Assembly: GCA_023424585.1 (NCBI GenBank) | Contig: JAFADT010000373.1 | Span: 1-5,552 of the forward strand | Length of the DNA: 5,552 bases | Reading direction: 5' to 3' | Source: Pseudomonadota bacterium | GTDB lineage: Bacteria; Myxococcota; Myxococcia; Myxococcales; Myxococcaceae | Shown: in pieces, positions 1 to 5,552 of the stretch | Numbering within the stretch: the stretch's first letter is position 1 | Layout of the letters: each line of letters begins with the position of its first letter | Position numbers and translations under genes: made by a program | Notes under the pieces: generated by a model | Seen by the model: only the letters and a program-made list of their open reading frames with translations | Told to the model about the DNA's origin: nothing | Database searches by the model: none

Positions 1-2028
1 GCCCTGGAGCGCCAGCGCCGCGACCGCGAGGAGATGCAGGCCCACTTCCAGGAGCAGCTCTTCGGCCAGCGCGACGCGGGGCTGGAGACCGAGGACTTCC
101 AGGCGCTCGCGACCAACGGCTTCTCCGACGACGCGGAGGCCGCCACGCTGGTGCTGCTCGACCGCGCCTACCGCGCGGACGGCGGCCCGGTGTACGTGGC
201 CGGCTCGCGCGAGGAGCTGGTGCGGGAGGCCCCCCAGGGCCTCACCGTGCGCGACGTCCAGCACAAGAACGAAGAGACGCTGCCCGCGGGCGCCGCCCAG
301 GTGGTGGACCTGCGGGAGGCGCACCAGGAGATGGACCGCTTCGCCTCCGTGCCCGGCAACGTGCTGCCGGATGCCCCCGCGGCGCAGCGCCGCGCGGTGC
401 TGCGCATCGCCAAGCGGCTGGTGCGCCCCAGCCTGACCATCAACATCGCGGAGACGGACCTGCGCCGCCGGCTCGCGGCCGACGCGGTGAAGGACGCCGT
501 CATCGCCATCAAGAAGGGCCAGCGCGTCATCGGCGACGGCGAGCTCGTCAACGAAACGCACCTCGTCATGCTGCGCGGGATGCGCGCGCAGACGGACCGC
601 CTGGACCTGTTCCAGCTCCAGGTGGGCGGCACGGGCCTGGTGGCCCTGCTGGTGGTGGCCTTCTACGGCTTCTGCCACGCCGCCTTCCGCCGCTTCCGCC
701 CCACGCGCAAGGACGGCGTGCTCCTGGGCCTCTTGCTCGTGGGCCTGCTGGGCCTGCTCCAGGTCTGGGTGTCCATCGCGGACGCGGTGCAGGACCGCTA
801 CACGGCGCTGCCGATCGAGGCGTTCTACTACGCCTTCCCGGTGGCGGCGGGCGCCATGCTGGTGCGCTTCATCCTGGCGCAGGAGCTGGCGCTGTTCTTC
901 GCCATGGTGTTCGCGTGCCTGGCGGGCGTGATGCTGGGCAACTCGCTGGCGTTCGGCGTCTACACGCTGCTGGGCTCGCTGGTGGCGGCGGACCGCATCG
1001 TCAAGGCGAAGGATCGCGTGGGCATCTTCCGCGCGGGCCTCGTCACCGGCGTCGCCAACCTCATCGCGGTGCTGTTCCTGTTCCTCGTGGAGGGCAAGGG
1101 CCTGTCCTCGGACACGATCATCACCGCGGTGTGCGCGTTCTTCGGCACCGCGCTGGCCGTCCCGGTGATGGTGATGGCGCTCACGCCGCTCATCGAGGCC
1201 ACGTTCGGCTACGCGTCGGACATCAAGCTGCTGGAGCTGGCGAACCTGAACCACCCGGCGCTCAAGGAGCTCATCGTCCAGGCGCCCGGCACGTACCACC
1301 ACTCCATCATCATCGGCACGCTGGTGGAGAACGCGGCGGAGACGATTGGCGCCAACCCGCTGCTCGCGCGCTCGTGCGCGTACTACCACGACATCGGGAA
1401 GGGCCGGAACCCGCTCTACTTCGGGGAGAACCAGAAGGGGGAGAACCGGCATGACGGCCTCGCGCCCGCGATGAGCGCGGTCATCATCAAGCGCCACGTG
1501 ACGGAAGGGCTGGAGATGGCCCGCCAGTACCGCCTGCCCAAGCTGGTGGCGGACGCCATCCCGCAGCACCACGGCACGCGCACGGTGGGCTTCTTCTTCC
1601 ACAAGGCCCTGAAGGAGCAGGAGGGCAAGGAAGGCGCGCCCCCCATCGACGAGAGCATCTACCGCTACCCGGGCCCCAAGCCGCAGTTCCGCGAGGCGGC
1701 GCTGGTGATGATCGCCGACGCGGTGGAGGCCTCCACGCGCTCCATGCCGGACCCCACCAGCGCGAAGCTCCAGGCGCAGGTGCAGAAGATCATCAACATC
1801 ATCTTCTCCGAGGGCCAGCTCGACGAGTGCGACCTGACGCTCAAGGACCTGAACCTCATCGCCCAGTCCTTCCTGCACACGCTGGAGGGCATCTATCACA
1901 CGCGTCCCGTCTACCCGGCGGGCGCGATGGGCGGGGGCAAGGCCGGGGGCGCGCCGCTGATGATGGCGCCCGCGCCCGCCAAGGCTGACGCGAAGGACTC
2001 GAAGGCGCGAACGGCGGGCATGTCATGA
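1..2028 (+). CDS. pgpH: 7TMR-HD family membrane HD-domain phosphodiesterase, PgpH/YqfF type (5'-partial)
   Basis: Members of this family hydrolyse cyclic di-AMP with a cytoplasmic HD domain held in the inner membrane; that activity here is inferred by family. The frame is open from base 1, so the true start and probably the first membrane helix lie upstream. The ATG at 34 has a GAGGAG directly against it with no spacing and looks internal. Counting from that ATG: residues 1-190 are the extracytoplasmic domain (7TMR-HDED-like); about seven hydrophobic helices follow (roughly 196-216, 228-247, 262-281, 283-302, 304-320, 334-352, 362-384); the HD domain runs from about 400 to 625. Expected metal ligands are all visible: H423 in GTYHHS, H452-D453 in YYHDIGKG, H488 in KRHV, H512/H513 in PQHHGT and D562 in IADAVEA. 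The end (about 628-664) is a Gly/Ala/Pro-rich low-complexity tail. Its stop overlaps the next start by 4 bases. The family is very clear; the substrate is less so, since some HD proteins act on other cyclic dinucleotides. Confidence 0.93.
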   Translation, partial: ALERQRRDREEMQAHFQEQLFGQRDAGLETEDFQALATNGFSDDAEAATLVLLDRAYRADGGPVYVAGSREELVREAPQGLTVRDVQHKNEETLPAGAAQVVDLREAHQEMDRFASVPGNVLPDAPAAQRRAVLRIAKRLVRPSLTINIAETDLRRRLAADAVKDAVIAIKKGQRVIGDGELVNETHLVMLRGMRAQTDRLDLFQLQVGGTGLVALLVVAFYGFCHAAFRRFRPTRKDGVLLGLLLVGLLGLLQVWVSIADAVQDRYTALPIEAFYYAFPVAAGAMLVRFILAQELALFFAMVFACLAGVMLGNSLAFGVYTLLGSLVAADRIVKAKDRVGIFRAGLVTGVANLIAVLFLFLVEGKGLSSDTIITAVCAFFGTALAVPVMVMALTPLIEATFGYASDIKLLELANLNHPALKELIVQAPGTYHHSIIIGTLVENAAETIGANPLLARSCAYYHDIGKGRNPLYFGENQKGENRHDGLAPAMSAVIIKRHVTEGLEMARQYRLPKLVADAIPQHHGTRTVGFFFHKALKEQEGKEGAPPIDESIYRYPGPKPQFREAALVMIADAVEASTRSMPDPTSAKLQAQVQKIINIIFSEGQLDECDLTLKDLNLIAQSFLHTLEGIYHTRPVYPAGAMGGGKAGGAPLMMAPAPAKADAKDSKARTAGMS

Positions 2029-2906
2029 GCCGCAAGGTGGAGGGCGTGAAGCTGCGCAAGGGCAAGGTGATTCCGCGCGACGACGGCAAGCGCATCGAGG
2101 AGTTCGTCGGCGTGGCCAGTACGCAGACGGAGTCCGCGTCCGTGGCGCGCATGCGGGCCCCCCCGGGCTGGAGCGAGCCCGCTCAGACGCCGGAGTTCGA
2201 CGAGGTGGTGCTCGTGCTCACGGGCGAGCTCACCCTCGTGGTGGACGGCAAGCGCGAGCGGATTTGCGCGGGCGAGGTGGGCCTGGTGCCGCGCGGCAGG
2301 CGCGTGGTGTACCGCAACGACTCGCAGGGCGCGTGTGACTACTGGTCCATCTGCGCGCCGGCCTTCCGCGAGGAGCGGGCCCACATCGAGAAGCCGGAGC
2401 CCAACCCGAGGGCCGCGGACAACCACGTGACCGTGCAGGTGTCGCACGGGCTGGGGGAGGACTACGGGCGCCTGCTCTCCTCCTGGGGCCGGGACTACCT
2501 CAAGCGCCTGGGCCTCACCGGCTGCGAGCTGTCCCTGTCGCTCGTGGGGGACCGGGCCATCCGCCGGCTCAACCGCACCTGGCGCCAGAAGGACAAGGCC
2601 ACCGACGTGCTGTCCTTCCCCGCGGGGGACCTGCCCAGGGGCACCCCGGGCCCCCGCCCGCTGGGCGACGTGGTCATCTCCCTGGACACGGCGAAGCGGC
2701 AGGCGAAGGAGTACGGCCGCACCCTGGAGTCGGAGATGGGCCGCTACCTCGCGCACGGCCTGCTGCACCTGTTGGGGCACGACCATGAGAGGCCTCGCGA
2801 CGCGAAGCGCATGGCCGCCCTGGAGGAGCAGCTGCTGGGCGAGCGGGGCATGGTGGCGGACTCGCTGACCATCGACTCGCGCGCCCGCCGCGCGAAGCTC
2901 ATCTGA
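2025..2906 (+). CDS. ybeY: Cupin-YbeY fusion: N-terminal cupin domain plus rRNA-maturation endoribonuclease YbeY
   Basis: The C-terminal part (about 135-293, about 159 residues, a normal full YbeY length) is a UPF0054/YbeY metal-dependent RNase, which acts in 16S rRNA 3'-end maturation and ribosome quality control in the cytoplasm. Visible signatures are RQKDKATDVLSFP (187-199; R187 matches the conserved catalytic-site Arg), LGDVVIS (213-219), and the zinc motif HGLLHLLGHDH (244-254) with H244, H248 and H254. The N-terminal part (about 1-125) is a single cupin barrel: FDEVVLVLTG (58-67) matches the E-X6-G end of cupin motif 1, and G83-X5-P89-X-G91 ... N98 matches motif 2. The usual histidines of both motifs are absent (Val94 stands in the motif 2 His position), so it probably does not bind metal in the classic way. 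The ATG lies in an ATGA overlap with the upstream stop; only a weak GGCGGG precedes it, so coupled translation is likely. YbeY is normally a single-domain protein, so the fusion is the odd feature. YbeY assignment is near certain; the cupin's role is unknown. Confidence 0.93.
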   Translation: MSRKVEGVKLRKGKVIPRDDGKRIEEFVGVASTQTESASVARMRAPPGWSEPAQTPEFDEVVLVLTGELTLVVDGKRERICAGEVGLVPRGRRVVYRNDSQGACDYWSICAPAFREERAHIEKPEPNPRAADNHVTVQVSHGLGEDYGRLLSSWGRDYLKRLGLTGCELSLSLVGDRAIRRLNRTWRQKDKATDVLSFPAGDLPRGTPGPRPLGDVVISLDTAKRQAKEYGRTLESEMGRYLAHGLLHLLGHDHERPRDAKRMAALEEQLLGERGMVADSLTIDSRARRAKLI

Positions 2907-2914
2907 ACCATTGC

Positions 2915-2935
2915 CGGGGGGCTTGCGGCCTCCCG
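2915..2935 (+). terminator. Possible weak hairpin after the cupin-ybeY gene
   Basis: CGGGGGG (2915-2921) can pair with CCTCCCG (2929-2935) as a 7-bp stem with one G-T wobble and a 7-base loop, starting 9 bases after the stop codon. No T-run follows. It could be a weak or partial terminator between ybeY and the next gene, or simply chance in GC-rich DNA; the following gene starts only 21 bases later. Confidence 0.25.
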
Positions 2936-2956
2936 TGCCTCGTGTTGGATGGAACG

Positions 2957-4279
2957 ATGCCCCGCCTGTCGTCTCTCATCGTCGCAAGCCTGCTGGGTCT
3001 CCTGCTGACCGCGTCCTCCGCGCGCGCCGCGCCCGTGCCGCCGTGGGGCACGGGCGAGAGCCGGGGCGAGGACCTGTCCATCTGGCTGGTGACCTTCAGC
3101 CCGGGCGACGACGTCTTCTCCTGGTGGGGCCACGGCTCGCTGGTGGTGGAGGACCGCGCCCGGAACCTCCAGCGGCTCTACAACTACGGGATGTACTCGT
3201 TCGACGACCAGACGGTGATCCACTTCGCCAAGGGGCGCCTGGAGTTCTGGGTCGGCGAGTCGAGCGTCAGCGGCACCTTCCGCCTCTACAAGTCGCTGGA
3301 CCGCGACGTGCGCGTCCAGGAGCTCAACCTCACGCCCGAGCAGCGCGTGGTGGTGGCGAAGAAGCTGGCGGACAACGTGCTGCCGGAGAACCGCGACTAC
3401 CTCTACGAGCACTACAGCGACAACTGCGTCACCCGGCTGCGCGACATGATCGACGTGGCCGTGGACGGCCGGCTGGCGGAGGCGGAGAGGGCCCCGGCCC
3501 GCATGACGCTGCGCGAGCACACGCGGCGCTACACCGCCGTGAGCCCGCCCATGAGCTTCCTGCTCGACTTCATGATGAATGACTCCATCGACAAGCCCAT
3601 CACCCGCAGGGAGGAGGCCTTCCTCCCGGACGAGCTGGAGCAGCAGGTGGCGGAGCTGAAGGTGCCGGGGCCGGACGGGCAGCCGGTGTCGCTGGTGGAG
3701 AAGCAGTGGGACTACTACGCGTCGCCCACGCGCCCGCGGCCTCCCGCGCGGCCCCCGAACTTCGGTCCGGCCATCCTCGCGCTGGGCGTGCTCCTGGGCG
3801 GCGCCGCGCTGGGCCTGGCCGCGTGGGAGCGCAAGGGCAGCCGCGCGGCGCGCATCCTCCTGGGGCTGGAGAACATGGTGCTGGGCCTGGTGCTGGGCAT
3901 CCCGGGGCTCGCGCTCGTGGTGATGTGGGCGGGCACCAACCACGTCGTCACGCACCACAACGAGAACCTCTTCCTCGCCAACCCCCTGACGCTGCTGGCC
4001 GTGCCGTATGGCCTGCGCCTCACCTGGAACAGCGCGAAGGCGCGGGCGCGGCTCAAGTGGGTGTGGGGGCTGCTGGCGGCCACCGGCGCGCTGGGGCTCC
4101 TGCTGAAGGCGCTGCCCTGGTTCGACCAGGACAACTGGCGTGCCATCGCGCTCATCCTGCCCATCTCCCTGGGCATGGCCGGCGCCTTCTGGCTGGACCG
4201 GCTCCGGGCGCTCGTGCCAGGAACGGCGCGCACGCCGCCGCGTCAGGATGCGCCGGCGGCCTCGCTCAAGGCCTCCTGA
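2957..4279 (+). CDS. DUF4105/Lnb-like membrane protein: signal peptide, periplasmic Cys-His domain, five C-terminal membrane helices
   Basis: The predicted protein has 440 residues. The ATG at 2957 is chosen over the in-frame GTG at 2942 because GGATGGA (2947-2953) gives it a plausible ribosome site, and because it places the charged MPR directly before a hydrophobic signal segment (about 6-20) with a likely cleavage after SARA (about 22-25). Residues about 38-255 resemble the periplasmic domain formerly DUF4105 (Lnb_N): SWWGHGSLVVED (55-66) holds H59 and YSDNCVTRLRD (153-163) holds C157, a papain/NlpC-like His and Cys pair in permuted order. The C-terminal half has about five hydrophobic helices (270-290, 301-325, 338-357, 367-386, 396-413), with a conserved-looking HHNENLFLANPL (333-344) between or near helices 2 and 3. 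This layout fits the Lnb family, which I recall as lipoprotein N-acyltransferases first defined in Bacteroides, acting on the N-terminal Cys of lipoproteins at the periplasmic face of the inner membrane. Domain family is fairly secure; enzymatic function in this organism is inference. It lies 50 bases after ybeY. Confidence 0.8.
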   Translation: MPRLSSLIVASLLGLLLTASSARAAPVPPWGTGESRGEDLSIWLVTFSPGDDVFSWWGHGSLVVEDRARNLQRLYNYGMYSFDDQTVIHFAKGRLEFWVGESSVSGTFRLYKSLDRDVRVQELNLTPEQRVVVAKKLADNVLPENRDYLYEHYSDNCVTRLRDMIDVAVDGRLAEAERAPARMTLREHTRRYTAVSPPMSFLLDFMMNDSIDKPITRREEAFLPDELEQQVAELKVPGPDGQPVSLVEKQWDYYASPTRPRPPARPPNFGPAILALGVLLGGAALGLAAWERKGSRAARILLGLENMVLGLVLGIPGLALVVMWAGTNHVVTHHNENLFLANPLTLLAVPYGLRLTWNSAKARARLKWVWGLLAATGALGLLLKALPWFDQDNWRAIALILPISLGMAGAFWLDRLRALVPGTARTPPRQDAPAASLKAS

Positions 4280-4310
4280 AACACCCTGACGTTCCCACCT
4301 GTTTTGAAAC

Positions 4311-4317
4311 GAAGGAG
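4311..4317 (+). promoter_or_regulatory. Ribosome binding site of prfB
   Basis: GAAGGAG is a strong Shine-Dalgarno match, 12 bases before the ATG at 4330, which is slightly long spacing. It supports that ATG as the start of the short upstream reading frame. The next in-frame ATG (4345) has no comparable site. Confidence 0.65.
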
Positions 4318-4329
4318 ACGACGAACACC

Positions 4330-5452
4330 ATGGCCAACGATTCGATGGAGAAGATCCAGGCCCTGAAGGAGCGCCTCAACGCGCTCCGGGGGCATCTTTG
4401 ACCTCGACCGCAAGCGGTCCCGCATCGCGCTGATCGAGCGCGACTCCACGCAGCCCGACTTCTGGAACGACAACACCAAGGCCCAGGGCCTCCTGAAGGA
4501 GAAGTCCACGCTGGAGGCCAGCGTGGGCGCCTTCGACAAGACGCTGCGCGGGCTGGATGACGCGCAGACGCTGCTGGAGCTGGCGGCGGAGATGAACGAC
4601 CCGGCGAGCGCCCAGGAGGCGGAGGGCTCGCTCGCGTCGCTGGAGGCGGAGGTCGCGAAGCTGGAGCTGGCGCGGATGCTCTCCGGGCCGCAGGACCGCA
4701 GCAACTGCTTCATGGACATCAACGCGGGCGCGGGCGGCACGGACTCCATGGACTGGGCCGCCATGCTGCTGCGCATGTACACGCGCTACGGCGAGACGAA
4801 GGGCTGGAAGGTCGAGCTCAGCGACGAGGTGCCGGGCGAGGAGGCGGGCTTCAAGAACGTCTCCCTGCGCATCGAGGGGGAGAACGCCTACGGCTACCTC
4901 AAGGCGGAGGTGGGGGTGCACCGGCTGGTGCGCATCAGCCCCTTCGACGCCAACGCGCGCCGGCAGACGGCCTTCGCCTCCGTGGACGTGTACCCGGAGG
5001 TCGACGACAGCATCCAGATCGACCTGCCGGAGAAGGACATCGAGCTGAAGTTCATCCGCGGCGGCGGCGCGGGCGGACAGAAGGTCAACAAGACGTCGTC
5101 CACGGCGCAGCTGCGCCACCTGCCCACGGGCATCATCATCACCTGCCAGACGGAGCGCTCGCAGTCGGCCAACAAGGACATGGCCTTCAAGATCCTGCGC
5201 GGCCGCCTCTACGAGCTGGAGATGAAGAAGCGCGAGGCCGAGCGCGACGCGGCGGAGGCGGCGAAGAAGGACATCTCCTTCGGCTCGCAGATCCGCAGCT
5301 ACGTGCTGGCGCCGTACCGCATGGTCAAGGACCTGCGCACCGGCGTGGAGACGGGCAACGTGGACAAGGTGCTGGACGGCGACCTGGACGAGTTCGTCAC
5401 CGCGCAGCTGCTGGGCGTGAAGAACCCCAACCGCAACGCCTCCATGGACTGA
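4330..5452 (+). CDS. prfB: Peptide chain release factor 2 (RF2), with programmed +1 frameshift
   Basis: RF2 recognises UGA and UAA stop codons on the ribosome and triggers peptide release. The gene is read in two parts: 4330-4398 (23 codons ending RGHL), then, skipping T4399, from GAC at 4400 to the stop at 5450-5452. The joined product is 373 residues, close to the 365 of E. coli RF2. In the joined numbering, the stop-recognition tripeptide SPF is at 203-205 and the catalytic GGQ at 248-250 (in RGGGAGGQKVNKT), both two positions from the E. coli values; domain 1 is a helical, charged N-terminal region of about 110 residues. SPF rather than PxT identifies RF2, not RF1. The N-terminal RGHL-D junction matches E. 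coli RGYL-D. This is an intact gene, not a pseudogene; an ORF caller would start it wrongly at GTG 4523 and lose about 64 residues. It is 50 bases downstream of the Lnb-like gene, with no clear promoter seen in between, and is followed by a terminator hairpin. Confidence 0.97.
4387..4402 (+). promoter_or_regulatory. prfB programmed +1 ribosomal frameshift site
   Basis: The slippery core is CTT TGA C at 4396-4402: the ribosome pauses at the in-frame UGA (4399-4401), the peptidyl-tRNA(Leu) slips from CUU to UUU, and reading resumes at GAC. A Shine-Dalgarno-like stimulator, CGGGGG (4387-4392), lies three bases before CTT, exactly the E. coli spacing (there AGGGGG). When RF2 is scarce UGA is decoded slowly and frameshifting rises; when RF2 is plentiful the 23-residue peptide terminates. 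This is a well-established negative feedback loop on RF2 level; the sequence shows all its parts. Confidence 0.96.
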
Positions 5453-5479
5453 CGCCTTGGTCCCTGCCGGACGCCTCCC

Positions 5480-5512
5480 AACCCTCCCGGGCCGTCGAGG
5501 ACCGGGAGGGTT
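5480..5512 (+). terminator. Terminator-like hairpin after prfB
   Basis: AACCCTCCCGG (5480-5490) and CCGGGAGGGTT (5502-5512) form a perfect 11-bp stem with an 11-base loop, which may close further with CC/GG inside. It begins 27 bases after the prfB stop. Only TTCTT follows on the + strand, so the U-tract is poor, as is common for terminators in GC-rich genomes. The position and the perfect stem make it the likely end of the prfB transcript. Confidence 0.75.
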
Positions 5513-5520
5513 CTTCATGT

Positions 5521-5538
5521 CCGGGAACCTTTTCCCGG
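5521..5538 (+). terminator. Second hairpin downstream of prfB
   Basis: CCGGGAA (5521-5527) and TTCCCGG (5532-5538) form a perfect 7-bp stem with the 4-base loop CCTT, eight bases after the first hairpin. It could be a back-up terminator for prfB, a terminator for a convergent gene beyond the window, or part of a leader of the next gene. No T-run follows on either strand. Its role is uncertain. Confidence 0.4.
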
Positions 5539-5552
5539 GGCCGGTGTCAGGG

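Noticed and set aside
1911..2786. 291-codon open frame on the minus strand
   Set aside because: It is antisense to the clearly coding cupin-YbeY frame, with a biased His/Arg/Ala/Leu composition and no motif.
2942..2956. GTG at 2942 as start of the Lnb-like gene
   Set aside because: No purine-rich ribosome site precedes it, and it would add five non-signal residues before the MPR that begins a normal signal peptide.
2744..3958. Long 404-codon open frame on the minus strand
   Set aside because: It lies antisense to ybeY and the Lnb-like gene. Its translation is dominated by His, Arg, Val, Leu and Ala with no recognisable motif, typical of antisense frames in GC-rich coding DNA.
4280..4329. 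Promoter in the gap before prfB
   Set aside because: TTGAAA at 4304-4309 resembles a -35 box, but no matching -10 element lies at a fitting distance before the start codon.
3706..4401. 231-codon plus-strand frame ending at the prfB UGA
   Set aside because: Most of it overlaps the Lnb-like gene in another frame and is compositional shadow. Only its last 23 codons (from 4330) are real, as the first part of prfB.
4330..5452. prfB as a frameshifted pseudogene
   Set aside because: The in-frame UGA sits in the standard CTT TGA C recoding site with its stimulator, and the joined product has intact SPF and GGQ motifs at the expected positions.
4376..5518. 380-codon open frame on the minus strand
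   Set aside because: It is antisense to prfB, whose protein is unmistakable, and its composition is the same Leu/Val/Arg/His-rich shadow pattern without domain signals.

Overview
This GC-rich window (roughly 70% G+C, with codon third positions almost all G or C) looks like a chromosomal housekeeping region of a myxobacterium (Myxococcus/Corallococcus/Archangium type). That placement is inferred from composition, protein style and gene set, not from a database search. All supported genes are on the + strand and are closely packed. I see no mobile element, CRISPR array, tRNA or rRNA.

Layout: (1) positions 1-2028 hold the 3' part of a membrane HD-domain phosphodiesterase of the 7TMR-HD (PgpH/YqfF) family, whose 5' end lies outside the window. 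(2) Positions 2025-2906 hold an unusual two-domain protein: an N-terminal cupin that lacks the usual metal-binding histidines, fused in frame to a full-length YbeY endoribonuclease. Its start overlaps the previous stop by ATGA. (3) Positions 2957-4279 hold a secreted/membrane protein with a signal peptide, a periplasmic DUF4105/Lnb-type domain with candidate Cys and His catalytic residues, and about five C-terminal membrane helices. (4) Positions 4330-5452 hold prfB (peptide chain release factor 2), interrupted by the classic autoregulatory +1 frameshift at CTT-TGA-C. (5) Positions 5480-5538 hold two consecutive hairpins, the first a good terminator candidate closing the cluster.

How the genes fit together: the HD phosphodiesterase and ybeY form a tight, translationally coupled pair like the phoH-pgpH-ybeY clusters of many bacteria, so phoH may lie just upstream. 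YbeY (rRNA maturation and ribosome quality control) and RF2 (termination at UGA/UAA) both serve translation. The Lnb-like gene directly after ybeY recalls the E. coli ybeZ-ybeY-ybeX-lnt order, where a lipoprotein N-acyltransferase also follows ybeY. The most notable points are the cupin-YbeY fusion, the Lnb-like gene at an Lnt-like position, and the frameshifted prfB, which a simple ORF call would truncate.
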